From Pseudomonadales bacterium (GTDB lineage Bacteria; Pseudomonadota; Gammaproteobacteria; Pseudomonadales; Pseudohongiellaceae), in NCBI GenBank assembly GCA_022822865.1, contig JAJDYJ010000090.1:1-57422 (forward strand): DNA of 57,422 bases, read 5' to 3'. Each line of letters opens with the position of its first letter. The stretch's first letter is position 1. The position numbers were made by a program, and so were the translations under genes. Under the pieces are notes generated by a model. That model was given only the letters and a program-made list of their open reading frames with translations, did no database searches and was not told the origin of the DNA. Of the stretch, positions 16,463-25,017 are shown in pieces.

Positions 16463-17728
16463 ATGGAAAAAACGAAGAAAGCTTCCCGGGCCGCCACGAC
16501 CACCGCGGGCCTTCGCGGCGCAAAATGGGATCCTGCCCGCCTCCCCGAAGATGCGCGGTTGACGGCTCATGCGCTGGTCACGGCGGACTCGGCGCCGGTC
16601 ACCGGCTATCTTTTTCGCCGCGGCGGGGAAAAGACGGTCGTCTGCGCAATGCACCCCCGCGAAATGAGCGTCACCCAGTATCTGGTTCCGGACCTGCTTT
16701 CGGCAGGCGTGGCGGTATGGGTTCAGGGCGCGCGTTCGCCCGGAAACGATATCCGGCTCGAACACGAAAAAGCGCTTCTCGATATGGCGGCGGGACAGGT
16801 ATTTCTGCGCGAGAAAGAGGGTTTTGCCGAAACGGTTCTGCTTGGCGTATCGGGTGGCGGACCGCTGGCGGCCTTCTATTGCGAGCAGGCGGTTCTGCCG
16901 CCCGAATCGCGCATTCAGTTCTCTCCGGGCGGACGGCCCACGGGCCTGAACCAGGCCCCGATGCCGAGTTGCGACGGCGTGATACTCGTGTCTTCCCACC
17001 TGGGCCAGGGAGCGTTGCTGCTCAATTGTATCGATCCCTCGGTCATCGACGAAAACGATCCCTTGCAAACGGATACGTCCCTGTCCGCGTTCGAGCCGGA
17101 CAACGGTTACCGGCCGGCGCCGGAAAGTTCCGCGTATTTACCGGAATTTCTCACCAGGTACCGGGCGGCCCAGATCGAGCGGGTCGAGCGGATCGACGCC
17201 TTTGCCCGCAAGAGCCTGGCGCGCAAGGCCGAGGCAAGAAAGCGGTTCAAGGCCACCGGAAATCGGGAAGCGGCGGTAGTAGCGGCCTGGAGCCCGATCT
17301 TCGAGGTGTGGCGAACCGATGCCGACCCACGGTGCTTCGACCTGTCGCTGGAGCCGTCGGACCGCGCGTACGGGAGTTTGTGGGGCCCGGTCCAGACTGT
17401 GTCGAACTATGGCAGCCTCGGCTTTGCCCGCGTTTGTACGCCGGAGAGCTGGTTGTCCAACTGGTCCGCGTTCCACTCCAACGCCGGGATGGAACGTTGC
17501 GCGCCGGCGATCGGCCAGCCAACCCTGATGATCGAATACACCGGCGACAATAGCGTATTCCCGGACGAAGCCCGGCGGATCTTTGACGCCATCGGCTCGG
17601 AAAGGAAGGTTCGCCGACGGATTCACGGCAATCATCATGGCAGACCGATAGATCCGGATGCGCCCAACGGCCAGGAACTTGCGGGTCAGGCGATCTCCGA
17701 ATGGCTTGGCGACAATGGTTTTGCCTGA
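16463..17728 (+). CDS. Alpha/beta hydrolase
   Basis: This encodes a 421-residue cytoplasmic hydrolase starting at ATG 16463; the longer upstream frame overlaps the monooxygenase gene and is not native. The nucleophile elbow is GVSGGGPLAAFYCEQA (Gly-x-Ser-x-Gly), and a C-terminal HGNHHGRP supplies the candidate catalytic His with DNSVFPDE before it. It is longer than ring-fission hydrolases of the BphD type (about 285 residues), with an extended cap region roughly 150-300. As the last gene of the operon, hydrolysis of a ring-cleavage product or thioester is a reasonable inference. Confidence 0.8.
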   Translation: MEKTKKASRAATTTAGLRGAKWDPARLPEDARLTAHALVTADSAPVTGYLFRRGGEKTVVCAMHPREMSVTQYLVPDLLSAGVAVWVQGARSPGNDIRLEHEKALLDMAAGQVFLREKEGFAETVLLGVSGGGPLAAFYCEQAVLPPESRIQFSPGGRPTGLNQAPMPSCDGVILVSSHLGQGALLLNCIDPSVIDENDPLQTDTSLSAFEPDNGYRPAPESSAYLPEFLTRYRAAQIERVERIDAFARKSLARKAEARKRFKATGNREAAVVAAWSPIFEVWRTDADPRCFDLSLEPSDRAYGSLWGPVQTVSNYGSLGFARVCTPESWLSNWSAFHSNAGMERCAPAIGQPTLMIEYTGDNSVFPDEARRIFDAIGSERKVRRRIHGNHHGRPIDPDAPNGQELAGQAISEWLGDNGFA

Positions 17729-17749
17729 GTGCGCTCGAAGGCGACGCCC

Positions 17750-17836
17750 ATGAAAATCGGCAGACTGTTCACGCTGGCGTTGACGGGATTTCTCACGGGA
17801 TCCGGGTTGAATATTCCATCTCATGCGGAGGATTAG
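17750..17836 (+). CDS. Orphan signal-peptide mini-ORF (28 residues)
   Basis: ATG 17750 opens a 28-codon frame that is a complete Sec signal sequence in miniature (charged MKIGR, a hydrophobic FTLALTGFLTG core, IPSHAED) and then stops at TAG 17834. It follows the alpha/beta hydrolase by 21 bp. It is either the remnant of an exported protein whose body is lost, or a tiny secreted peptide. Nothing downstream in frame looks like a protein. Confidence 0.3.
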   Translation: MKIGRLFTLALTGFLTGSGLNIPSHAED

Positions 17837-17899
17837 TTGCTGCTTCGATTCAGCGCGTTCGTCGGCGAGCGCAATCCGAAAACTCAAATAGCGCGCTCG

Positions 17900-19126
17900 C
17901 TACTCGTACCTGAGCGCGTCGATTGGATCGAGGTTCGCCGCCTTGGCCGCCGGCAGGATGCCGAACAGTACGCCGACGAAGCCGGAGAATCCGAGTGCGA
18001 GGGCGATGGCCCACAGCGGGATGCTGGCGGGAGGAAAGGAATCGATGCTGCTTGAGATGGCGGTGCCGAGGCCGTAGCCGAGGGCGAGGCCGATCAGTCC
18101 GCCGAGCAGGGACAGCAACATGGCTTCGATCAGGAACTGGGCGAGGATGTGGTGGCGCTTGGCGCCGACCGCCTTGCAGATGCCGATCTCCCGGGTGCGT
18201 TCGGTGACCGACACGAGCATGATGTTCATGATGCCGATGCCGCCCACGAGCAGTGAAATCGAAACGATGCCGCCGATCACCAGGGTCACCATGTTGATGA
18301 TCGTGTCGAAGGTTTCCATCAACTGTTCGGCGGTGTTGATGACGAAATCGTCGTCCTCGTCCGGACCCAGGTCGTGGGCGTTTCGCAACAGGGCGGTCAA
18401 CTGGCGCGTCACGTCTTCCACATCCGCGTCTTCGCTCAGGCTCAACTGAATCTGGATATCCGTGCGCGCCTGGTTTCCCTGCAGGCTGACCATGGTGGAA
18501 TAGGGCACGAGTACGATGTCGTCCTGGTTGAAACCCATGATGTCGCCCTTGGGTTCGAGCAGGCCGATGATCTTGAACCATTCGCCGCCGAGTTCCACGT
18601 ATTCATTGACGGGATTTTCCGGTAAGGCCAGGTCCTCCCGGACCTTCTCGCCGATCACGGCGACCCGCCGCCGGGTGAGATTATCGCTTTCGGCGATGAA
18701 GCGGCCGAGCAGCATGTAGGACTGGGACACTTCGCTGTAGGCGTAGGTCGTTCCCATGATCTGGCTGAAGGTTGTCTGGGCGGCGTATCTGATCTGGCTG
18801 GTGCGGTTGGCGTAAAGGATCGGCGTTATCGATGCGATGCTCTCGCCGCGGCGCTCGATCAGTTCGAGATCCTCGGGCGTGAGCCGCGCCCGTACGCCGC
18901 GCATCTGCTCGGCGATCGGCGTGTAGGACTGGATCGTCAGGCTGTTCGAGCCGAGCGAGGAAAAACTTTCGCCGATAAAGGCGCTCATGCCCTGGGTCAG
19001 GGAAACCACGGCGATGACGCTGGCGACGCCGATGACGATGCCCAGGGTGGTCAGGAAACTGCGCAATCCGTGGGCGAAGATCGATATCAGCGCCGAACGG
19101 GTGCTTTCGAAGATTACGTAAAACAT
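17900..19126 (-). CDS. MacB-like ABC transporter permease
   Basis: This encodes a 408-residue inner-membrane permease with one N-terminal transmembrane helix (SFLTTLGIVIGVASVIAVVSL). A large periplasmic core domain follows (about 45-260), then three C-terminal helices of the FtsX type (from VTLVIGGIVSISLLVGGIGIMNIMLVSVTERTREIG). This is the MacB/LolC topology without a fused ATPase. The start overlaps the stop of the ATPase gene by one base (TGATG). With the ATPase and HlyD-family gene upstream it forms a three-part exporter operon; cargo could be a peptide, macrolide or lipid-like compound. Confidence 0.9.
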   Translation of the reverse strand: MFYVIFESTRSALISIFAHGLRSFLTTLGIVIGVASVIAVVSLTQGMSAFIGESFSSLGSNSLTIQSYTPIAEQMRGVRARLTPEDLELIERRGESIASITPILYANRTSQIRYAAQTTFSQIMGTTYAYSEVSQSYMLLGRFIAESDNLTRRRVAVIGEKVREDLALPENPVNEYVELGGEWFKIIGLLEPKGDIMGFNQDDIVLVPYSTMVSLQGNQARTDIQIQLSLSEDADVEDVTRQLTALLRNAHDLGPDEDDDFVINTAEQLMETFDTIINMVTLVIGGIVSISLLVGGIGIMNIMLVSVTERTREIGICKAVGAKRHHILAQFLIEAMLLSLLGGLIGLALGYGLGTAISSSIDSFPPASIPLWAIALALGFSGFVGVLFGILPAAKAANLDPIDALRYE

Positions 19127-19869
19127 CAGTGCAGCGGCTCCCCGGCGCGGCGGTCGCGGATAATCTTGCCGTCGAGCAGTTCGATGACGCGGTCGCCGAG
19201 GCCGGCGACGTCTTCCTCGTGGGTGACGAGAATCAGCGTCTGGCCTTCCCTGTGAAGCTGATCGAACAATTGCATGATTTCCGCCCCGGTACGCGAGTCG
19301 AGATTTCCCGTGGGCTCGTCCGCGAGCAGGATCGACGGTTCGGTCACAAGCGCGCGGGCGATGGCCACCCGCTGCCGCTGACCGCCGGAAAGCTGGTTGG
19401 GCAAGTGATCCATGCGGTCGTCGAGCCTGACCCGGCGCAGGGCCTCCATGGCCATTTCCTTGCGGCGGCGGTAGCTGATGCGGCGATAGACGAGGGGCTG
19501 CATGACATTGCCGAGCGCGGTCGCGCGCGGCAGCAGATTGAAACTCTGGAAGATGAAGCCGATTTCCCGATTGCGGATTTCCGCGAGCTGATTCGCGCCA
19601 AGTTCTTCCACGTAGACGCCGTTGAGGAAGTATTCGCCCCCGCTGGGCCGGTCGAGGCAGCCGAGAATATTGAGAAAGGTGGACTTGCCAGAACCGGAAG
19701 AGCCGATGAAGGAAACCCAGTCGCCGCGGCCGATTTCGACGCTGATGCCGTCGAGCGCGCGCACGATCTGGGAGCCCATTTCGTAATGCTTGCGGATGTC
19801 CTGCATGCGAATCAGGACAGAGTCTTCGCCTGCATCCTTTGCGGCGGCCGACTCATCGACGGAACTCAT
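19126..19869 (-). CDS. ABC transporter ATPase (MacB/LolD type)
   Basis: This encodes 247 residues from ATG 19869; the longer frame is open but overlaps the HlyD gene. Walker A is GSSGSGKST, the signature is LSGGQRQRVAIARALV and Walker B is ILLADEPTG, followed by a switch histidine in LILVTHEE. It is closest to the LolD/MacB group that powers FtsX-type permeases. It lies between the adaptor gene (16 bp upstream) and the permease gene (1-bp overlap) in one leftward operon. Confidence 0.9.
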   Translation of the reverse strand: MSSVDESAAAKDAGEDSVLIRMQDIRKHYEMGSQIVRALDGISVEIGRGDWVSFIGSSGSGKSTFLNILGCLDRPSGGEYFLNGVYVEELGANQLAEIRNREIGFIFQSFNLLPRATALGNVMQPLVYRRISYRRRKEMAMEALRRVRLDDRMDHLPNQLSGGQRQRVAIARALVTEPSILLADEPTGNLDSRTGAEIMQLFDQLHREGQTLILVTHEEDVAGLGDRVIELLDGKIIRDRRAGEPLH

Positions 19870-19885
19870 GGCAGCCCTGACCCGG

Positions 19886-21067
19886 CTACAGTTCCACGCG
19901 AGTGGCGTCGAGCCGGTCGCCGTCGAGCAGGTGGCGCAATTCCCGGTCCGGTCCGACGACGATCTCCACGTCGCCGTCAATGCCGCTGGTCAATTCCTGG
20001 AACTCGTCGTCGGAAGTCCCCACCTGGACCGCGGTCTTGCGCGCCACGCCGCCGTCGTTGACGAAGAGAAAATATTCGCTGAGCAATTGCGAGCGGTCTT
20101 CCTCGAAAATCAGCGCCTGGATCGGCACCGCCGGCACCGCCTGATCCTGGGCGGTGAAGATCTCCGCGCGGCAGGACATTCCCGGCCGTAGCACGACATT
20201 GCCCGAATCGAGAATATCGATCTCCACGGTAAAGCTCAGCCCCTGCCGGTTCGGTTCGGTCTTCGCGGTATTGGCGATATAACGCACGACGCCGTGGATC
20301 GGTTCGTCGGGATAGGCGATGGCGACGATTTCGGTGCGCTGGCCGACCGCGAGGTTGGCGATATCGGCCTCGTCCACGAGCACTTCGGTATAGATGCTCA
20401 GGGGATTGGCTATGGTCATAAGCGAGGAACCGGGAATATTGGTCGAACTGGCGATGGCGGTTTCGCCGACCTTGATATCGAGACTGGTGACGACGCCGTC
20501 GATGGGAGAGACGATCCGCGTCTTGCTCAGTTGGTCGTTGACCTGTTCGAGTTGCGCCTGGGCCTGGGCCAGCCGTTCGCGCGAGGACTTGAGGTCGATC
20601 CTGGCCAGTTCCAGCTGGTTGCGCATGGTATCGAACTCTTCCTCGCCCACCAGGTTGCTCTCGTACAGGCTGCTGGTGCGCGCGAACTGCCGTTCGAGAT
20701 TCTCGATGCGAACCTCCTGGCGCTCGATATCGATGGTGTTCAGGCGCACCGAAGCCTCGGCCTGTTCGAGGCCGGCCAGGAAATTGATGTCGTCGACGCG
20801 CAATACGAGTTGCCCCGCCTTTACGCGGTCGCCTTCCTCGACGAAGATCTCCGCCACCTTGCCGATGACCTCGCTGCTCAACATGACTTCTTCTTCGTGA
20901 GCGAGGAAGCCGGAAGCGAGAATGGAAGGACTGATGACGCGCTGACTCACCGTCGAAACTTCGACTTCCTTGGCGTCAACGCCGATGAAATAGCGGTTTA
21001 CGAACGGCAGGGCGACCACTCCGGAGATCAGGAGCAGGATCAGCAGCAATTTGCGGAATTCCTTCAT
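19886..21067 (-). CDS. HlyD/MacA-family periplasmic adaptor
   Basis: This encodes 393 residues from ATG 21067 (an ATG at 21091 adds eight). A single N-terminal anchor (FRKLLLILLLISGVVALPFV) is followed by a split biotinyl-lipoyl domain (EEVMLSSEVIGKVAEIFVEEGDRVKAGQLVLRVDD and later RIVSPIDGVVTSLDIKVGE). A coiled-coil hairpin lies around 95-180, then beta-barrel and membrane-proximal domains. It bridges the inner-membrane ABC pump to an outer-membrane channel. It is the first gene of the operon. Confidence 0.9.
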   Translation of the reverse strand: MKEFRKLLLILLLISGVVALPFVNRYFIGVDAKEVEVSTVSQRVISPSILASGFLAHEEEVMLSSEVIGKVAEIFVEEGDRVKAGQLVLRVDDINFLAGLEQAEASVRLNTIDIERQEVRIENLERQFARTSSLYESNLVGEEEFDTMRNQLELARIDLKSSRERLAQAQAQLEQVNDQLSKTRIVSPIDGVVTSLDIKVGETAIASSTNIPGSSLMTIANPLSIYTEVLVDEADIANLAVGQRTEIVAIAYPDEPIHGVVRYIANTAKTEPNRQGLSFTVEIDILDSGNVVLRPGMSCRAEIFTAQDQAVPAVPIQALIFEEDRSQLLSEYFLFVNDGGVARKTAVQVGTSDDEFQELTSGIDGDVEIVVGPDRELRHLLDGDRLDATRVEL

Positions 21068-21138
21068 GGCAAAAATCCGGTTCTCGCTCAATCGATTGAA
21101 CGACGGCCGCTTTTCTCTGTATTCGTCAACAACCTGAC

Positions 21139-21144
21139 ATTATA
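21139..21144 (-). promoter_or_regulatory. Candidate -10 box of the MacAB-like operon
   Basis: A perfect TATAAT on the minus strand lies about 72 bp upstream of the adaptor start. The -35 position lacks a good match to TTGACA, so an activator may be needed. Confidence 0.35.
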
Positions 21145-21175
21145 AAGGCGAAAATAGTTACAGGGGCATCGGGAA

Positions 21176-21970
21176 TCACAGGGAAACGCTGACGGCGATG
21201 CCGCCATTGCCGCCGTTTTCCGCGTCAATGAAAGATACGTTGAAGTCCATTCCTCCGGCGAACAGGGCGATCATGCCGCCGATCAGCAGCAATTGCGGCA
21301 GCAGCGCGATAATCGCCGATCTCAGCCACGACCCTTTCAGCCACAGGCGGTAGCCGTATACGAGCAGCCCCATCGTCCAGAGTTGGGTCAGACTGATCTG
21401 GCCGATGGCGTTATTGAGCCCCGAGTCGCCGAATTGCAGGCCGAGATTGCCGAGTTGCAGCGGATCGAGGTCCAGTTGGCTGATCTGGCCGTTTGGATTG
21501 AGCGCCAGCGTGATCGCCATGCCGATTATGGACAGCAGCGACGGGATCGAGGTCCAGGTGGCAAGACTGAACCAGTTGGCAAAGCGGAAACCGTCTCCCG
21601 TCAGCGCGGACACGAGCGTCAGATAGCCCGCTTGCAGAATCCAGATCAGGATGATGCCGAAAATTGCGCCGAGAAAGCCCGAAACCATGAAAACCATCGG
21701 CGAGAGGTCTTCCGTCCCCTCCCGGAACGCGTCGATCTGGTCTTGTGTGGGCTCGGCGCCGCCCTGATAGAGCAGATTTTCCAGGAACCAGGGTATATCG
21801 AGAATGCTGAAATACCAGAGCATGGCCAGGGCGGTGCCGCCGGCCACCAGCAGCGCCGGCAGCAGCCAGGTCGGCCGCTCGCGCAAGCCGGCGAACGCCG
21901 TTGCCGGCTCCAGCAGGATATTGAGCACGGTGCGGAATCCGCCGGCCGGCTGCTCGTTAATCGCAGACAT
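21176..21970 (-). CDS. Yip1-family integral membrane protein
   Basis: This encodes 264 residues with about five hydrophobic segments. The N-terminal segment has the family feature LLEPATAFAGLRERPTWLLPALL, a pattern seen in bacterial Yip1-domain proteins. The function of bacterial members is not established. It stands alone between the exporter operon and the divergent MATE gene. Confidence 0.75.
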   Translation of the reverse strand: MSAINEQPAGGFRTVLNILLEPATAFAGLRERPTWLLPALLVAGGTALAMLWYFSILDIPWFLENLLYQGGAEPTQDQIDAFREGTEDLSPMVFMVSGFLGAIFGIILIWILQAGYLTLVSALTGDGFRFANWFSLATWTSIPSLLSIIGMAITLALNPNGQISQLDLDPLQLGNLGLQFGDSGLNNAIGQISLTQLWTMGLLVYGYRLWLKGSWLRSAIIALLPQLLLIGGMIALFAGGMDFNVSFIDAENGGNGGIAVSVSL

Positions 21971-22107
21971 CAGAATTTCCCTTCGACCCCAAGACCGGCA
22001 AAACTACCATGAATCTCGTGAGCGAGACAGCGGCCGCCCTGCCGACTCGCCGCCAACGCCGAATTAGACTACATTGAGCCACCTTACGTTACAGACCGTC
22101 CGGCGTC

Positions 22108-23463
22108 ATGGCAGTTCCCGAAGAAATAACCCATCGCGGCCTGTTGTTCAGGGCATGGCCCATCGTTCTCGCCAACATGGCGGCGCCGCTGCTCGGACTG
22201 GCCGATACCGCGATCATCGGCAATCTGGGCGATGCCGCCGCGCTCGGCGCGATCGCTTTCGGCGCGCTGATCCTGTCTTTCCTTTACTTGAGTTTCGGTT
22301 TTCTGCGCATGGGAACCACCGGCTTCACCGCACAGGCGGCAGGGGTCGGCGACGATACCGAGGTGCGCGCCATCATGGGCCGAGCGCTATTGCTGGCCCT
22401 GGTACTCGGTCTGGGCCTGCTGCTGTTGCAGGCGCCGCTGGAAGCCATCGCGTTCTACCTGCTCGAAGGCAGTCCGGCCGTCGAGAATGCGGCGCGGGAT
22501 TACTTTCGCATCCGCATCTGGGGTGCGCCGGCCGCGCTTTCCGTATTCGCCCTGTCCGGAATCCTGATAGGACTTGGCAAGGGACGATTGCTGCTTATGC
22601 TGCAATTGTTCCTCAACGGACTGAATATCCTGCTCGATCTGCTATTCGCCGGCGTTCTTGGAATGGGCGTCGCGGGCATCGCGGCAGGAACCCTGATCGC
22701 GGAGTGGTCCGCGTCCCTGTTCGGCGGATTGCTGCTTTATCGCGTACTGGCCGCGAACAAGGCACTGGCCGAGAAGTTCTGGCCGCTTGCCCGCATTCTC
22801 GACAGCACTTCCTTGCGAAACACGGTGTCCGCCAATACCGATATCCTGTTGCGAACCGTGGTGCTGGTGCTGTCTTTCGCATTTTTCACCAGTCAGAGCG
22901 CCCGCTTCGGCGACGTGGTCCTGGCTGCGAATCATGTGCTCGTGCAATTTATCGCCTTCGCGGCTTTCTTTCTCGACGGTTACGCCTTTGTGGTGGAGTC
23001 GCTGGTGGGCAGGGCGTTTGGAGCGGGCCGGCGTGACGTCTTCGATCTGACGGTACGCAAGTCGACCACGATTTCCTTTTTAACCGCCGCGGCGCTCGCC
23101 CTGTTGCTGGCGCTGGCGGGCCAACAGTTCATCGCCCTGCTCACCGACATCCCGGAAGTGCGGGTCGCCGCCAACGACCTGCTTCATTTCGCGGTGATCT
23201 ATGTGCTGCTTTCCTTCGCCGCCTTTCAGTTGGACGGAATCTACATCGGCGTTTCCCGCACCCGGCAGATGCGCAACGCCGCGTTCCAGTCGGCTGCGGT
23301 TTATCTGTTGGCCTGGTGGTTGCTGACCGAACGCTTCGGCGTCGACGGCCTGTGGTGGGCGATGATCATTTACGTCGTGGCGAGAGCGGTCGCGTTGCTG
23401 TGTTATCTGCCGGGCCTGCGCGCGTCGTTCGCGCCGCCGGATCAATCGGAAGGTATCGCGTAA
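22108..23463 (+). CDS. MATE-family efflux transporter (DinF-like)
   Basis: This encodes a 451-residue protein with twelve predicted membrane segments in two homologous halves. The first half opens with AWPIVLANMAAPLLGLADTAIIGNLGDAAALGAIA and the second with LRNTVSANTDILLRTVVL, as in the DinF subgroup of multidrug/toxin extrusion antiporters, which export cationic or oxidised small molecules using Na+ or H+. It overlaps the 3' end of the convergent DUF3301 gene by 22 bp. Confidence 0.9.
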   Translation: MAVPEEITHRGLLFRAWPIVLANMAAPLLGLADTAIIGNLGDAAALGAIAFGALILSFLYLSFGFLRMGTTGFTAQAAGVGDDTEVRAIMGRALLLALVLGLGLLLLQAPLEAIAFYLLEGSPAVENAARDYFRIRIWGAPAALSVFALSGILIGLGKGRLLLMLQLFLNGLNILLDLLFAGVLGMGVAGIAAGTLIAEWSASLFGGLLLYRVLAANKALAEKFWPLARILDSTSLRNTVSANTDILLRTVVLVLSFAFFTSQSARFGDVVLAANHVLVQFIAFAAFFLDGYAFVVESLVGRAFGAGRRDVFDLTVRKSTTISFLTAAALALLLALAGQQFIALLTDIPEVRVAANDLLHFAVIYVLLSFAAFQLDGIYIGVSRTRQMRNAAFQSAAVYLLAWWLLTERFGVDGLWWAMIIYVVARAVALLCYLPGLRASFAPPDQSEGIA

Positions 23464-23765
23464 GCTTCGGTCTCCACCGAAAGCAACTTGGTGCCGAGCA
23501 GGGATATGCCGCCGCTGTAACGTTGCTCGCCGGTGGTGGAGAATTCGAACTGGTAGCGGCGTCCGATCTGGAGGAAGCCGTCTTCGTCGCGGCCCAGCCA
23601 GATTCTTCGAAGCACTGTCGTCTGGTCAAGCAGTTGCAGGCCGTGATGGCGGCAATAACGCCTGACATAGGCGACGGTCATGCGCTTGATCTTGTCGCTC
23701 TGCCACCAGAAGGCGAAAACGAAGGCCGCTATGGCCAGCAGGATAACAACGCCCAGGCTCAGCAT
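23442..23765 (-). CDS. DUF3301 family small membrane-anchored protein
   Basis: This encodes 107 residues from ATG 23765. An N-terminal helix (LGVVILLAIAAFVFAFWWQ) is followed by a basic segment and the conserved stretch HHGLQLLDQTTVLRRIWLGRD. It then has RYQFEFSTTGEQRYSG, which together define the DUF3301 family of gammaproteobacteria. Function unknown. Its start overlaps the end of the FabH-like gene by 7 bp, so the two are probably co-transcribed. Confidence 0.8.
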   Translation of the reverse strand: MLSLGVVILLAIAAFVFAFWWQSDKIKRMTVAYVRRYCRHHGLQLLDQTTVLRRIWLGRDEDGFLQIGRRYQFEFSTTGEQRYSGGISLLGTKLLSVETEAYAIPSD

Positions 23766-24865
23766 GTCCGCTCCGTTTCTTTTTCGCGCTCGGCGTATTT
23801 CCGGTAGCGCTCGATGTGGGGCGCGAGGAGTTCGAGGGCCGTCTTGTCGCAAGGCGGCAGTTCGGCGTCACTCGTCTTCAGGGGGGTCACGCGGTCGCCC
23901 CAGCGGAAGAGGCCGGCGGCCCAGGTGAGGCCGCCGCCGAATGCGGCCGACAACACGTAATCGCCCGGCTTTATGCGGCCGTCCTCCAGCGCTTCGACCA
24001 GGGCGACGGGAATCGTGCCCGCCGACGTGTTGCCGTATCTGTCCACATTGATGACGACTTTCTCCTCGGGTATGCCGACTCGCGCCGCGAGCGCGTCGAG
24101 AATCCGCTTGTTGGCCTGGTGCGGCACGACAACGGCGACATCCTCCTTGCTCACCCCCGCCTCTTCCAGCACGTCGACACAGGCCTGGGCCATGCTCTTG
24201 ACGGCGCGTTTGAAGACTTCGCGGCCGTCGAAATTCCATCTCACGTAGAGAAAGTCGTCGGTCAGACGTTCGTACGCCGAGCCGAAATTGGTGATCTGGA
24301 TCGCTTCCTTTGCATCGGATTCGCAGCCGATGCGCGAGGCGAGCAGTCCGACCGGTTTCTCGCTCGGCTCGAGGACCACCGCGCCGCAGGCGTCGCCGAA
24401 CAGGATCGCCGAACTGCGCTGGCTCCAGTTCAGATAATGGGTGATGTATTCGCCGCCGATCAGCAGAATCTTCTTGTGCTGGCCGGTCGCGATCAGGCCG
24501 CGGCACAAATGCATGCCATAAAGGAAGCCGGTGCAGGCGGTGTTGATGTCGAGCGCTCCGGCCCTGGGCGCGCCGAGTTCGTCCTGAATGATCGAGGCCG
24601 TGTTCGGGCAATAGCTGTCGTTGGTCAGACTGGCCAGCATGATGAGGTCGAGTTCCGCTGGGTCGACGTCCGCCGCGGCCAGCGCCCGCCGGGCGGAAAC
24701 GATCCCGAGTTCGGAGAAATTGACGTGGCTGACGCGCCTTTCCCGGATGCCGGATCTCGTAACGATCCATTCGTCCGAGGTATCGAGAAAAGTGGCCAGA
24801 TCGTGATTGGTGAGACGCGCCGGAGGCACACACATGCCCCAGCCGGTAATCTCGGCGTGATACAT
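23759..24865 (-). CDS. fabH: Beta-ketoacyl-ACP synthase III (FabH-like)
   Basis: This encodes 368 residues from ATG 24865; the open frame extends upstream but is not protein-like. The thiolase-fold catalytic triad is present as Cys in NTACTGFLYG, His in VVPHQANKRI and Asn in YGNTSAGT. It would condense an acyl-CoA with malonyl-ACP to start fatty acid synthesis. It is about 50 residues longer than classical FabH, the excess being a charged C-terminal tail (ELLAPHIERYRKYAEREKE). It could be a specialised paralogue, since no fab cluster is adjacent. Confidence 0.85.
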   Translation of the reverse strand: MYHAEITGWGMCVPPARLTNHDLATFLDTSDEWIVTRSGIRERRVSHVNFSELGIVSARRALAAADVDPAELDLIMLASLTNDSYCPNTASIIQDELGAPRAGALDINTACTGFLYGMHLCRGLIATGQHKKILLIGGEYITHYLNWSQRSSAILFGDACGAVVLEPSEKPVGLLASRIGCESDAKEAIQITNFGSAYERLTDDFLYVRWNFDGREVFKRAVKSMAQACVDVLEEAGVSKEDVAVVVPHQANKRILDALAARVGIPEEKVVINVDRYGNTSAGTIPVALVEALEDGRIKPGDYVLSAAFGGGLTWAAGLFRWGDRVTPLKTSDAELPPCDKTALELLAPHIERYRKYAEREKETERTC

Positions 24866-25017
24866 CAATTCGCTCCCATCCCTAACACCAACTATCGGCC
24901 CGGCTTCCCTGCGGCTGCAGTCGCTTCCCGCCGGCGCCTCGCACCTTCCCGATGTCGCCGGGACGGCGTTTTTCTTGACCGGAGCATACTTTATTTTCGC
25001 CGCAGGGCATAGGTGCG

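Noticed and set aside
17834..17836. Stop of the signal-peptide mini-ORF as a selenocysteine codon
   Set aside because: The stop is TAG, not TGA, and no protein-like sequence continues in frame.
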